A stretch of DNA of 64,000 bases. Source: Stictocephala bisonia. Lineage: Eukaryota; Arthropoda; Insecta; Hemiptera; Membracidae. The notes beneath the pieces were generated by a model. The model was not told where the DNA came from, searched no databases, and was given only the letters and a program-made list of their open reading frames with translations. A program made the translations under genes and the position numbers. Positions 44,655-58,029 of this stretch are shown piece after piece; position 1 is the first letter of the stretch; each line of letters opens with the position of its first letter. The stretch spans positions 248,001 through 312,000 of the forward strand of contig JAQJVL010000310.1 of NCBI GenBank assembly GCA_035578905.1. The letters are read 5' to 3'.

Positions 44655-46085
44655 ATAACATTTAATGTAGGACTATGCCCTGGCGTGCAATTGCTGGTTG
44701 TCGAACTAGTGAAAGACAATATAACAAAGGTAATTTATTTTCATTCTTTCCCGAAAGGAAAATGTATGCGTAATGCCTAAATGCTAACAATGCTCGTAGT
44801 TCTAAACTGTTTGATGAAAATGATTTTCAGATCGATTTTAAGGGTAAGACTTTAAATATGAAACAGAAAATAAAACTAAAACTATCGTCAGTTAAATTTA
44901 TTAACATACTAAATTGATGTATGTTCCAAATTCTAGCGAAAAAAATAAAATAGCTAAGCTTCGTGAAAGAAAAAATCGTTAATTCCTTCTGTAGAAACAG
45001 AAAAAACCAAAACTTCCTTCTGTGTGTGTATATGAGGGCTGTAAAAATACCATAGTACTCATATTATTACACCTCGAAAACAGTTCAGCAGTAAAAAAAG
45101 AATTATAATGATTTTTTTTAACGAGAAAATTTAGTTATAAAACAACGGTTCTATGAATTGTATCGGAACTACAATTACCGGTAGCGAAAACAAAAATTAC
45201 CGTTTTAACCGTAGTTGTGAAATGTTGAAAGCCTGTTTTAAGAATATCAGAAGAAGATAATAACTATTGGGAAATGAGGGAGCTGGTCATCGAAGACATA
45301 TCTAAAGCGGTAACATTAGTTGATTATCTCGAAAATGTCTAAATTTTGAACGAGTTGTTTTGAAATGCCCTTTTCTAAGTGAAATAACAATCAAAAGTCG
45401 TTTGTGGTAAATATAATTAACACCTGGATTTATTGAGATAAGCCTTAACAACATTTTAAAAGTCCTTGCACCTGTGTTTTCTGATTTTGAAAATAGTGTC
45501 GTTTTATCTAGTTATGAGATGACGTTATAACCAAACTTGCCTGTGGTTGGCCTATTGATGATCAAATTTTAGGACCTCAGAACAACGTCCAGGTAGTTGT
45601 AAGAAATTTGGTTGGAAAATGGAGACAGCCAGTATTTTACGACTTTGACTAAGCAATAGGAGAACATCTGCTGCAAGATGAAAAAAATTGACTTTCGTGT
45701 TTAGCTTGTGACGTGGAAGGCTTTAGTAGGAGCTTGTTTAATGATTTAAAAGTAGAACTGAACGCAACTAGTTTTACGAATCCAAGTGATGAAGAACGTC
45801 GTGTGGGTCTTTTAGTGATGTACCTTTTGCACTAAAGATGTAAAAATAATTAAGAAATATGTTTTTTTTATACTTCTGAATTATCAAGAAGGGGACCTAA
45901 AATATACTCCTAAATTTACAATAATCCATCTTCTTGTAGCTGGTACTGAAAGAAAAATGTCTGTAAAGCTGCTGAGTTTATCTCTGGAACTGTAGCTTCA
46001 GCAAATAAGTTGAATAAAAGTGACATGAATATACACAACAATTGTAATATGCTCTATTACACAAGTTCTTGACTTCAGTGTTTTA
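44655..46085 (+). pseudogene. P-element/THAP9-like transposase relic
   Basis: MPWRAIAGCRTSERQYNKGN then LFSFFPE at 44675 is a THAP zinc-finger start with its first Cys lost. Further on VVRNLVGKWRQPVFYDFD (about 45594-45648), LACDVEGFSRSLFNDLKVEL, ATSFTNPSDEERRVGLLVMY and AGTERKMSVKAAEFISGTVA appear in the order of the P-element/THAP9 transposase. Frameshifts and stops are frequent and the middle is partly lost. Terminal inverted repeats were not identified. It lies divergently upstream of EMC1. Confidence 0.75.
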
Positions 46086-46089
46086 TTTA

Positions 46090-47750
46090 TTAATTTTAGG
46101 TATGATTGTATATACGGTAGATGTTACTGTAATTGTTACATTGATCAAGAAAATTAATTCTAAATAGAAAATAGTACTCAGCAAACGTTATATAAAAATA
46201 TAAATGATGAAATAAAATGTTTTCCGAATATCTTAATCCAGATAAATCTCATAATCTCTTGGAAGATTTATGTTATAATGTACGTAAGGTATTTTAAAAG
46301 ATAATTTATTTATGTTTAAATTTTTTAGATTTTTTAGGTACATGTAAATAGTAAAATTAAATACATAAAACATTCATGTGAAATATAAAATAATCATGTT
46401 TAAGGTATAATCAATGTTTATGTATAATCATTACAAAATATGTCTGCTTTACTCCGAATCAAAAGTTTCAAGTCTAATTTAAATTTAAAATTCTTAAAAA
46501 AATAAATTATAACAAACGGAATAGTCCAGTAAACATATTCCACACATGTCTGTAAACCTGCCACTTCGCCCATGTGACGTCATGCTGAGTGGAAAGTAGT
46601 GGGGAGAAATGCGCGTGATACCTACCGTATATATTAGTTACCGTGATATGATCTACCAAATTCTAATTATTGGTATATTGCTAAATGACCTTTGGTTCTA
46701 TAATGGTTTCAAATCCTTGTCAATTATTTAGATTCACATTGGTAAAATGGTCTATGATATTAATGTTTACTCAATAACGCAGTGTTTGGCTTTATTATTC
46801 TAACTCAGTAAACTTGCAATAATTTACTTCTCATAAATATTTTAGCCACCATGAGTCAGACGTCCACTGCAAAAGTCCAATGTTCCAAGTGTTGGTACCG
46901 TAGATTTTTCTCGTGAAACTAGATTGTTACTTCTAACCCATGTTACTCATAAGCTTATTTAAAAAATTATTTTATTAGAATTGTTGTCAATTCCAATGTA
47001 ATTTAATCGTCATATCGTTACACAAAACCAACTTTATTGTTACTGTACAAATAAACAGACCACCTCAATATTGTTCAATTTTTATCGAGTTTTGTATCGT
47101 TAATATTATTTTTTATGTACTTTTCAAATATTTGAAAAAAATTCAAAAATTGTGATCCGGGAAAAAAGTTAGTTCACCTAGTGGGGATGCCAGTAAGTGA
47201 CTCATTAAGGAAACAGCCGTAGGTGGCTGCCAGTGCTGGGGGGTGTCCCGGGCCAGTCCTAGGTAGCCGAGGGTCCAGGAGACAGGTTCTATCATACAAA
47301 CTATAGTATTTTTCGTAACTATACTATTATCAAACTGGGAGTGCGACTGGACGCCAGGTAGATTCACTCACACATACGCAGGGGATTAGGACCGAACCGA
47401 CCTACCAGGGACCGGCCGCACTTCCGCTCGATTAGTCACTTAGTCGACTTTTCCAATCAATCAGTATTTTTTGTAATTTTGCCATTTTATCTCAAAATGG
47501 TTAATAAATATGAAATTTACTCAAAATTACAAGGAAAATGATACCAAATAATTTGTGATTTGCTGTTTTGAATCTTGACTGAATTAGTTACAAGAATGAA
47601 AAATATTGCACGATTTATTCAAAGAAGAAAGAGCATTAAACATATCAAGTCAATCAGTAATAAATCAAATTGATATACATAAATGTAATGTTCTAAAAGG
47701 CACAAAAGTCCACAGACTGTGTTTTTAGAACTTAAATTTCAAACATTTTT
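46090..47750. other. Intergenic, with a GC-richer unassigned block at 47150-47440
   Basis: 46090-47140 is AT-rich and featureless. 47150-47440 (CCAGTGCTGGGGGGTGTCCC, CCTACCAGGGACCGGCCGCA) has different composition and is probably a transposon piece, but I cannot assign it. Confidence 0.35.
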
Positions 47751-47759
47751 CGGGCCCCC

Positions 47760-49672
47760 CTTTTCTCGAGGGGCATTCCAAACCCCCCGGTAAGGGCATA
47801 AAATGTGAGTCTTGCATTCTTGCAATTTTCGCCCTGCTGAAGAAGAACGTGAAGGGCAACGGACCTCTGAACTAGGCTAAGGACGGCGATAAGTAATCCA
47901 AGCCTGCAAGCATAGTCTGAGTGAGGCAACATTGTTGGCCCATCCTATTCCTGACGCTCACCTGGCCATCATATGTAACGCCTCTGACCACTCCGAGGGA
48001 GCTGTCCTCCAGCAGCAGATTGGGGATACTTGGCAGCCATGGTCCTTCTTCTTGAAGAAGTTTTAGCCCCACCAAATCTAAATACAGTGCCTACGACGGC
48101 TGTATACCTCGCTGTCAAGTACTTTTTCTATATGGTCGAGGTTAGGGAATTTACCATCTACACGGACCATAAGCCCCTAAACTTCGCCTTCCGCCAGAAG
48201 CCCGATAAGAGCTCGCCACGTCGTCATTTCTGCCACCTAGAATACATCGGCCAGTTCTCCACGGACATACGTCACATATCTGGGTCTGACAATGTAGTGG
48301 CTGACTCGCTGTCAAGTATTGAAGCAGTCACTGCTTCACTGGACTATGAAGCCTTAGCCGAGTCGCAGTTTCACGATGCCGAACTGCAGTAATGTCTCGA
48401 GTCGAATTCCAGCTTAAAGCTACAGAAAATCCCAATTCCAGGTACAAACCTTGTCCTGTATTGTGATTGCTCCACTTCACATGCTCGTTCCTTCATTACT
48501 AAGGACTTCCGTCAAACTGCCTTCCATTCTGTCTCATTCTGGAAGAAATGCAACGGTCCGGTTGACTACCCAGCGTTTTGTTTGGCCTTCAATAAAAGCT
48601 GACTGCCGACGCTGGACCCGCTCTTACATGGATTGCCAGAAATCTAAGATCGCCCGCCACACGTGGACTCCTGTGGATAACTTCGCTCCTCCATATGGAA
48701 GATTTGACCATATTCATGTAGATTTGGTTGAACCACTACCAGTATCACAGGGCTACAGATACTGTCTCACGTGTGTGGACAGATTTTATCGCTGGCGAGA
48801 GGCTGTTCCACTGGAGAACATGGAAGCGGATATGTTGCCCGTACTCTCTACTCGACGTGGATATGCAGATTTGGCACTCCTCTTCGTATAACAACGGATC
48901 AGGGGAGGCAGTTCGAATCAAATCTTTTTCAAAACCTAAGCAACCTCTTGGGCACCAGCCGTTTACGGACCACTGCCTTCCATCCAACTGCTAAAGTTTT
49001 GGTCGAAAGGTCCCACCGCCATTTGAAAAGTACCATCAGATGTCACGGAACTGAACGTTGGTCCGAAGTGCTACCTACGATCCTCTTGGGTATTCGCGCA
49101 GCATGGCGAGAAGACCTTAAGGCTTCTGCTGCTGAAATGGTATGGTCAAGCCCTTCTAGGAGAGTTCCTAGTTCCATCTCCATCAGCTAGCCACACAGTC
49201 CCTTCAACCTTCGTTACTGACCTCAGACACAATTTTAACAACTTCCGTCCTGTATAGAGAATACGCCATGGTGTACGCATGCTTTTGTATTCAGGGACCA
49301 GGCCACCTACAAACAATTTTTTGTGCGCTTTGACGCGTCCAATGGCAGCCTGCAACACCTTACTCTGGACCATATCATGTTATCAGCAGGTCCAGTAAGA
49401 CAACTGTAGTTAGCATGAGAGGCTCTGACGTCACCGTGTCCCTGGATCACCTGAAGCCTGTCTATATTATGGCTGTCGAAGACTGTGCAACCGGTACCTT
49501 CAGCTATGGTCTCAGACCCTCCACATGACTCTCCTTTGCAGGATACAGCACCAACCACGAGGACTACAAGGTCTGGACGAAGAGTCCATTTCCCTGACCG
49601 TCTCCAGAGTGGTGTATCGTGATTTGTACCTTGCACGTGATACGTGGTGTGACCAAATCACTGGCAGGGGGT
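47760..49672 (+). mobile_element. Ty3/gypsy relic, RNase H-integrase half
   Basis: Plus-strand frames give ACKHSLSEATLLAHPIPDAH, NASDHSEGAVLQQQIG (RNase H Asp changed to Asn), FTIYTDHKPLNFAFRQKPDK, DIRHISGSDNVVADSLSSIE (end of RNase H), LTTQRFVWPSIKADCRRWTR and SYMDCQKSK (zinc finger), [40 protein letters not shown], and SGRRVHFPDRLQSGV at the pol end. It is frameshifted several times. Gag, protease and RT are missing. It differs from the gypsy copy at 38040. Confidence 0.87.
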
Positions 49673-50033
49673 ACTGTGGGAATCATTTAACAATTTTACT
49701 GTGAGAATCAATTTAACACTTTTATGGTTTATTTACTTGTCCATATGTGTTATTATTATTTAATATTTTATTGTTTTTTACATGTGTTTTCAATGAGTTT
49801 CCAACACATATATATTTTTGTTAGATTTTTTTTACTGTAACTATTTTCATTTTCATTGATTAATGGTTTTATAGCTTGTTCATATTTATTTATACAACTT
49901 ATCATTAAATTATAATGTTGATGTTGTTCCCAAAATGCATTCTTTTTGTATTATTTTATACATAAACACCTTCCTTCTCACCTCACCACAAACAGTGTTA
50001 TTTGTGTTTAGTGATAATATTATTGTGATATTT
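49673..50033 (+). repeat. Start of the 3' LTR of the gypsy relic
   Basis: GGCAGGGGGTAC is a polypurine tract just before TGTGGGAATCATTTAACA, and TG is the canonical LTR start. The repeated GTGAGAATCAATTTAACA follows at 49700. The LTR end could not be fixed because no 5' LTR is present for comparison; the end given is a maximum. Confidence 0.6.
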
Positions 50034-51078
50034 GCGTTAGTTGTCTTTAACCTGCCACTGTAACGAGAATAATAATAATAAAATAATTTCTTGTGGGTGG
50101 ATGACAGTTTGGTTCATTATAATTAGTTTGGTATAAGATTCGTTTAATAATTCAAACAAGTTGATGATTTTTTTTTTAACCTTTGCAAACTTGGTAACTA
50201 CAAACGCTAGACAACATTTCTTTAAACCTAAATTAATCATGTCATTTAAGTACACTAAAATCGTACTCTCGTATTAAATAAAATGTTCTTGAACTACGAA
50301 GAAAGTTTTAGTAGTTTTCAAAACTATATTATCAACAAGGTGGTGGTGATACCACACGTGCAGTGTAGTCACTGGCCTCTTCCATTGCAAACACAACGCC
50401 TTCTTGTCAATACAGTATTACTAATAGAATATTAACTAAAATATGAAAGGGCCTAAATATTAGCACTAAACATTGATAATTATATATGCAATGAATCCTA
50501 AAACATTATTGTCACATCTAAAAAAAAACTTTAAATCAGTAAATCTAAATTATTGTAATAAAAATAAACTGACAATTAAATTATACCAATAACTGTTAAA
50601 TCGATTAAGAACTAAACACGAACACACCTCAAAGTCAAAAGTCAATTAACTCACCTTATTTCTTACCGGAGAAACATTTCTTATCTGGAAATATCGTCTA
50701 TCTATTACTGTTAACATTATTTACGCTTAGACCGAATATCTGGTCTACACTTTTCCTTGAGCAGAGTATACCTTACGCGTCCGACACAGCCTCGATGTAA
50801 ACGAATTATGAGTTTACTTCATCAACTCTTCATTATTTTTCTGCATGTTTTATTAGTGCCACAGTATTATTTTAGTAATACATAAGGAACACAGGTAATT
50901 TTTTCTCAAAGGAAGTTTGCAAGAGTTTATAAAACATTAATTTCTCATTAACTTGTTAGAATTATTAAATGAGTCTTATACCAAAGTAATCACAATGAAC
51001 CAAACTGTCGTCCACCCTCAAGAAATTATTTTATTATTATTATTCTCGCTAGAGTAACAAGTTAAAGACAACTAACGC
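50034..51078. mobile_element. 1.05-kb inverted-repeat element
   Basis: GCGTTAGTTGTCTTTAAC at the left is mirrored by GTTAAAGACAACTAACGC at the right. The arms extend about 130 bp inward (CTCGCT/ACGAGAATAATAATAATA, GACAGTTTGGTTCATT). The interior is non-coding AT-rich sequence. It is either a non-autonomous DNA transposon or two inverted copies of one repeat. No target duplication is clear. Confidence 0.6.
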
Positions 51079-51639
51079 GCAATTTAACTCATAAAAATGT
51101 GTGTTCTTAAACACAAATATCACAATACAAAGCAAATTAGTTTAAGCAAAATCTCCAACATATTTTGTTCTTAAAGAATATAACATGGTGGACATTATAC
51201 AATTAGTTTGAAAATTATTGGTTACTTATTTTACGTTTGACAGCAAATTAAGACTCACGGTTTTGTAATTTCAGACCAGTGGAGGGAGCGTGCCGTTCCA
51301 CCAGTACCAAAGTTATTTTATTCGGACTATAGTAAAAAATAACATTCCATTGACGGGTGAATTAGAACTAAACTATCCGTTATCATGCGGACAATTTAGG
51401 CTTATATTTATTGTTATTGCAATTCAGTATTGTAGCACCAATGCATTATTGGTAATGATACAATGATGAAGAGAGATAAGGGGAGGACAAGGATCACTCA
51501 GGTGGCCCATCCATAACTGGTCCCGATGATAATCTCGGCCTCCTCCACATATAAGCTGTCTATTAGTTTTCAAATATCATATTTAAAAATAGATAAGGTG
51601 GGTAAGGTACAAATGTTTTGATTAATTTAATTACGATCA

Positions 51640-52045
51640 TTCCTATATAAAATCTGTGAAACGTATAAAAATGCATTAGTAACTGAAAATGACATAACCA
51701 ATTGAACGGACTATAGCAATGTTTTCAGAAAATCGTGTATGATATGAAAGTGGCGTTAAAGTGTTTATACATGTAGACGTTTAGTATCGATGTTTCCTGA
51801 AACATAGTGTGTGAAACGTATAAAAATGCATTAATAACTGAACGGACTTTAGCAATTTTTTCAGAGTATCGTGTATGATATGAAAGTGGCTTTAAAGTGT
51901 TTATTCATGTAGATGTTTAGTATCGATGTTTCCTGAAACAGTGTGTGAAACGTATAAAAATGCATTAGTAACTGAAAATGACTTAACCAATTGAACGGAC
52001 TATAGCAATGTTTTCAGAATATCGTGTATGATATGAAAGTGGCGT
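51640..52045. repeat. Three degenerate tandem units of about 145 bp
   Basis: GTGAAACGTATAAAAATGCA starts each unit near 51655, 51811 and 51946; each continues with ATCGTGTATGATATGAAAGT and ends GTTTAGTATCGATGTTTCCT. The fourth unit resumes at about 52350 after an insertion. Confidence 0.8.
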
Positions 52046-52350
52046 TATAGTATATTTCATAACAAGAGTGGAAAGTGGGGTTTTGCATGTTCGAGACCAT
52101 ATGTTTGAAGTGCGAGACTTGTCGAGCACTTCGAATGGTCGAGAACATACAAAACACTTTCACTCGAGTTTTGAACGATACTTTTCACTACACTACGGAA
52201 TAAAAACAGGTGTTGTTGACTGTGGAAAATTTTCGGTTGTAAACAATGTTACTTTCGGTAGTAAACAATAGACAGCTGTTGAAAATATGATGTTTCGCAG
52301 GTTGTAAACACATAACGAAAACAGCTAAACTCATTGTAGTGTAGTGAAAA
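52046..52350. mobile_element. Fold-back insertion inside the tandem array
   Basis: It separates GTGGCGTTA from AAAGTGTTTATACATG of the repeat unit. Inside, GTTCGAGACCAT-GAAGTGCGAGA is mirrored by TCGAGCACTTC-GAATGGTCGAGAAC (52090-52148). The 67-codon ORF is incidental. Confidence 0.5.
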
Positions 52351-52479
52351 AGTGTTTATACATGTGGATGTTTAGTATCGATGAAACAGAATGTCAGTCG
52401 GGTATCTTCTACATTTGTTTTTTAAATTCAGCTTCTAATATTGATTTTTAAATATGTTAATAGGCTGAAGAATCGTTTT

Positions 52480-52805
52480 ATATGCGAATTCGTGTTTCCC
52501 CATGAGATAATACCAAAAGATAACAATGATTGTACATGTGCATAGTAAGCGTATTTGTTTCCTTTTCAGTTAGGATACCACTGAGGTTACTACACGCATT
52601 CAAATATTTACGGACTTTTTGTTTTAAATATTCTACATGGTGTAACCATTTCATAAAATAGACAAAGATGGTATTTTTTTCCTTTTCAATGTAGTATTTA
52701 TTTCTTTTTATGTGCTTAAACATAACATACAATTTATTGTTTAAGTGAGGCTCCCATTTCAACAGGAGGTGGGGTGGTTCAAAACAGTTTGGGAACCCCT
52801 GTTTC
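52480..52805 (-). mobile_element. Possible hAT-type terminus
   Basis: The minus strand reads CAGGGGTTCCCAAACTGTTT at 52801-52782, the typical hAT inverted end. The partner end was not found, and the 110-codon ORF beneath it resembles no transposase I know. Confidence 0.4.
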
Positions 52806-52809
52806 CCCA

Positions 52810-54890
52810 AACAACATAATTTATTGAAACTTTTTATTCATATTGCCAATCAATTGTTACTATACTTTCTTCAAGCCTTAATCTAAAATTACATTTTCAA
52901 ACTGACGAAATATAACAACAAAACTGTTTCCTTGAAATATACGTATTCATCAAAGTATGACGTAAATTAATATACATTTATCTCATTTTCTGAAAAATTG
53001 AATCCTATTTCTCCAAATGATTGAAAACAGTTTTCAATCGGATTAAGCTCTTGACCCAATAAAAGTAAAAAAGATGTTCTTCACAATCTAGCATAAATCA
53101 GTATATGTGCAGTATATATCTACACACACACTATCAAATTGTATTGGAAAACTATATACAGTATTTTGCGAGAGGCAAATAATAAAATAAAACTGTCCTT
53201 TTTCGTTTTCACGAAGCGCCTTCTAATGTAAGCAGACTTCAAGTATAACAAATAAGCGATCATACTGTATTATAAAATATAGCAGGCGTTGTGTTATTAC
53301 GGGTAATAAGGCGCTTTTACAATAACCAAATAACGTATGAATTATTGTCCGATGTGAATTTAATTTATTGATTATAGTACAGATATAATTTAAAGATCAT
53401 TAATTTAGATTAAATAGTCACCTTCAATCATCGGGAAGAATGTAATGAATGGAATAATAATAAATTAATTATAATTATTCTTTAAACAATAGCGTATAAC
53501 TAACTAATTATTACATTTATGAGTGTATTAGTTTAATTTCATTAATTAATTAAAGACTTCACTGTTTAATTTTCTACTGCGATCACTTAAAGCAGAAAAG
53601 CTCCGTATTTAATTTGTAAGGCGATCATAATGGTACTTTTCAATTTTAATCATTTAGTAGTGTCAAAAACTTCATTTCTTTTTATATGAACTATTTTCTC
53701 TTATTACGTGAACAGGTTAAAAGAATGAATTTATTATTATACAATTATAATTTTTTTTTTCTCAAGATGAACTTGAGAAAAAAATGATTATAGTATTTGT
53801 ATAGTTGACATTGATGTGCAACTAATTGATTTAATTCTGAGTCATGAAATGAACACTTTTTCTTTTGATTGAAAATACATATATTACAAGCACAATAAAT
53901 GTTTTCTATTTTATTTGTTAATTCACATCAAATAATCATAGAACAAGTAAAATTTATTGGTTTATAGATATTTAATCTAAATTCAATCGAACGCGTATTA
54001 GCTAAATCTAGTCTCCCCTGGTCAAGTCATAAGAGGGGGTATATACGAGTTCATCCCTAGTGTCAGCTCCTGGAGTGTTCTTCCTGAACGGCTCATTATG
54101 ATGTGGAGCGAGATAATGGAAGACAGAACATTCTATTCGTCAGGAATACAATATGCAGAAGTACGTCGGAGCATAAATTATGTGTTCGCGAGTTTGAAGG
54201 TTGTTTTCTAAGAAATTAAAAGACCTATGAACATGTCAATGTGCAACATTTATATTTTAATATGTGGTTAATAGGAATGTTGATATAAATTTTATACAAT
54301 TTTAGTATTTTAACGTTTTCAAAAATAAAGTTTTTATCTATTTCCTGAAATAACGTTTTCTTGGATTCTAAAGGTATTTTTTACAAATTATTTTTTATTT
54401 TTGACAATATTAACCATATAAAGTTTAAATTTCGCATACACAATAATAAAACCATTTTCTTACTGAAATAAAAAATCAAAAACCTTTGTCGATTATTTTC
54501 AAAATGGAGGCTATTTGACATTTTTGACCCTTAATAACTTTTGAAATGTTAGGAATACAAAAAATCATAAGAATAAATTTTTTTGCAAATTTCATTTGCA
54601 ATCTGAAAATCTAACGTTATATGAAATCGGATGACAAAAACAACTAAGATTTGAGTATTTTTTATTTAATCATTTACGCATCAATGTGTACAGCCATGGT
54701 GCTGTGCCGCGCGAGTCAACACAACAATAAATCAGCGATATATTCTGATTACTTTCATGCAAAACATTACAATAAAGGATTCGTGACATTATCGTAATAA
54801 AAAATACATCACCTAGCAGACAACGGGAAAATGTTGCAGGTGATTTTCGTTTTTATTAAATTAAAAATTAATTATAACCTTAACACTTTG
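52810..54890. other. Intergenic, nothing recognisable
   Basis: AT-rich. A short fold-back occurs at 53755-53785 (TTTTTTCTCAAG / CTTGAGAAAAAA). A GC-richer patch at 54020-54190 has no coding signature. Confidence 0.5.
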
Positions 54891-54903
54891 ATACCAAACT
54901 TGA

Positions 54904-55776
54904 TTGACATTCATATTGTCATCATTTAAATGGTTATTGGATGAGGCTGGGCAAGTGCGTCAGTACTCCTCTACTGAGACCTCCATCGTGAGGGGTGTAC
55001 CACAGGGCTCCGTCCTGGGTCCTGTACTATTTCTTTTATTTATAAATAATCAACCTGTATCCTCTTCAGCCACTAAACTGTCACTCTTCGCAGATGATAC
55101 CTCTCTCTCAATATCCAGCTCTAATTTTCGTGATCTGGAACAAGAATCGTTTTTTGAAGCCAATCAATTGCTGCAGTGGTTTGACGAAAACTTGCTTTGT
55201 GTCAATTCCGAAAAGACACAACTGCTGAACTTTTGCCTAACAGAGAGATCTAAGCGTGATTTCAACGTTCTTATAGACGAAACCATAGTTTACCCTAGCA
55301 GTAGTGTCAAGTTTTTGGGATTGGTATTGGACGAGAGACTTAATTTTCACAACCATATTGAATATGTATCCAAGAAGGTTAGTTCTGGAATATTTGTGTT
55401 GCGTAGCCTTAAAAATTATGTAAACAGTGAAGTCCTATTGGCAACATATTATGGGCTGATATATCCCCACTTAGCATATGCTGTCCCTATTTGGGGTCAC
55501 GAGAGTAAACAAACTCTATTCCTCTTTAAACTCCAAAAGCGGGCTGTGAGGACTATTTATAATATGAACAGACGCCAATCGTGCAAAGAAATCTTTCGAA
55601 GTACAGGAATATTGACTTTACCATCCATTTACATCCTAGAAACATTGACATTTGTCAGTCAACACTTTTCAAAATTTAACTTTTCACATAAAACTTCTTA
55701 TTCTCTCCGTAATCAGAATATACTACCAATCCCCAAACACAACACATCTTTTTTTCAAAAACCATACAGTATATAA
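54904..55776 (+). CDS. LINE reverse transcriptase, C-terminal half
   Basis: Key blocks are IVRGVPQGSVLGPVLFLLFI, LSLFADDTSLSI (catalytic FADD), LCVNSEKTQLLNF, KFLGLVLDERLNFHNHIEYV, and YPHLAYAVPIWG followed by LFKLQKRAVRTIYN, the Jockey/CR1-type palm and thumb. The frame stops at 55776; a -1 shift continues NGICLFNRLPLSLRLE to 55912 (LFN.LP...R), so the last residues are frameshifted. The endonuclease, ORF1 and first RT blocks are absent. Confidence 0.88.
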   Translation: MTFILSSFKWLLDEAGQVRQYSSTETSIVRGVPQGSVLGPVLFLLFINNQPVSSSATKLSLFADDTSLSISSSNFRDLEQESFFEANQLLQWFDENLLCVNSEKTQLLNFCLTERSKRDFNVLIDETIVYPSSSVKFLGLVLDERLNFHNHIEYVSKKVSSGIFVLRSLKNYVNSEVLLATYYGLIYPHLAYAVPIWGHESKQTLFLFKLQKRAVRTIYNMNRRQSCKEIFRSTGILTLPSIYILETLTFVSQHFSKFNFSHKTSYSLRNQNILPIPKHNTSFFQKPYSI

Positions 55777-56075
55777 TGGGATTTGTTTATTCAATAGACT
55801 TCCACTCTCTCTTAGGCTGGAGTCAGACACATCAAAATTTAGAAAACGTCTAAAAGGCCATTTGGTAAATCTTGCCTGTTATAGCGTTCGTGAGTTTTTG
55901 TCAGGAAGGTGATATACATATTATAGGTTTGTCATATCATATAGGTTAAGTGATGTCTTATATTAAAATGTTACGAGCTATGCTGTTTAATTTTAGTTAA
56001 TAGTAGTATGACTTGGCTAATGCAAATTATTATTGTTAATTTGGTCCAATAAAGATTTTGACTTTTGACTTTGAA
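54904..56075 (+). mobile_element. 5'-truncated Jockey-like LINE
   Basis: It begins inside the RT and ends with CCAATAAAGATTTTGACTTT-TGACTTTG, a polyadenylation signal followed by a (TTGACTT)n-type tail, typical of the family. Truncation at 54904 is the normal result of incomplete target-primed reverse transcription. It is the youngest-looking LINE here, with one continuous 290-codon frame. Confidence 0.88.
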
Positions 56076-56079
56076 ATAA

Positions 56080-58029
56080 GAAATTATTTAGGCTTAGTTA
56101 TCTTGTTTGGAAATTAAATTTTTTTTTCTCATTACTGTTTAATGATGGCCTATTTTGGTCTATTTCAAAGTCATATTAATTATGGATTGATTTTATGGGG
56201 ACATTCGACCACAGTTAGGCAGCTGATGTTGATTCATAAAAGAGATAATCAGGACCAGGTGTGGGCTAGGTCCTATGGATCACTGCAGACCTTTTTTTGT
56301 TAAGACAGAACTGTTAACCAAAATTAACTTGAAGTGTATATTTGAACTGTCTTACTTTACACAAAACGTAATTTACACCTTTTTCTATCCAGAGATTTGA
56401 TCCATAAATACAATAATATACGCATAAGTTACTTGAAGTTGACATACTACAACATAGATTGGGAAATGTTACGAAATTAATTGGATTAATTGTTTAAATA
56501 AATTAACCCCGTCTGCTCACTTTGTGGGTAGCTCGATATTTAAAGCTAAGTTGAATTCCTGGTTGAAACCCTTTCTACTCCGTTGCGGAGTCCTTGGATG
56601 TTGAGGTAGACATAGAATTTTAAAATGATAATAGCTCATAGATGGTTCTAAAACAAATTTTTGTGTATTTATTGTTTAGTGTATTCATCACTGAAATTTT
56701 GTTTTAAACGTGCTTAGAATACGTTTTATACTTTAAATGTTTGACAATGCCTATTCTACTCAGTGTATCCAAAGGCAAACAGTTCTTGATTCTTGTATTA
56801 AAGTATGTTTAAAATGTACAACTACGGCTGAGTGATGGATGCAGCATGCACTAATATGTCCGAAAAATGTATTTTATATGTCTTCAACCAAAGCCCAATC
56901 AAGAGGACCATAAGTTGATATTATGATTTAATAAATTTATAATTGTCAAGAATGACATTTAAAGTTTTACACATTTAAGTGTGAAAAAAATATTAAAAAA
57001 CTTATTTTATTCAAAACCCGACTTATGGTCCACTAGAATAGGTCTTCAACTATCAAATGACACTTCAAGTGTTACGATAGTTGAAATAGAATCGTTGCAT
57101 TCGTGAGGCCTACCGCGCTATGGCCCTGGTCAGTAACCTCGTGGATATCATTTTGTAACAAACTATTGATGAAGATGTACCCAGCCTTAACACTGAAATA
57201 CAGTACTTAAATATTATACCATGAATTAATAAACTCTGCCAAACAATAAGTTATTGGTTGTTTTGACACTTATGTTTGATCATGACGTCTACCAACATTA
57301 TGATTGTAACTGGCACATATATATTTTGTTGTTTAGTATTGCATTAAAAATTGCGTACATGGTAGTGTAGGGTAAAAATTCCGTCAAATTATATTTTTTA
57401 ACTATTAACACCAATTAAGCACAACATGCAAAAGGCATTTATGATATATTCTTGTAATCCTTTACTTGACGTTTTTTAAGAACAAAAGTAATTATTATAA
57501 AGTAAATTTATTTTTATTTAAAACGCATATTTATACTAGTAATATTTTCTAAATATATTACTTGTTGTTTTTGTGAAATTTATAAATAAATAAAAATATA
57601 ATCAGTAAATGTTTTGTGAAATTGCAAATCAATTAACATCCTGGTTTCTTTTGAGCACTTATATATTTAATTATATTTCGATTTCATGGACCTTCATTAT
57701 TTAAAAATAAAGATAAAGTTCGTCATAATGTGAAAAATAATGTGATTAAGTTAAATTCTTTCTCAGGATGATTAATAGACTAACCATTTTGTTTAAGATT
57801 TGAGCCTTTTGAATCTTGACTTTCAACACAAAAAAGGACGAAAGATTATTAATTTTTCTGAAAGACGTATCAAATTTGTTCAATAGCCTAACTTGCTAAA
57901 GTAAAATAAACAAAAATTTAATTTTTAACCATTAATTCAGTTAACTGTAGCAAAATATAGAGTGTGAAACATAATTTAGCCTTTTATTATTCAAATGTGT
58001 ATATACGGTACATCAGAACCGTTAGTATA
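56080..58029. other. Intergenic, nothing recognisable
   Basis: AT-rich. GACCATAAGT words at 56910 and 57023 and an AACTATC/GATAGTT hairpin at 57048-57087 are the only structures seen. Confidence 0.45.
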
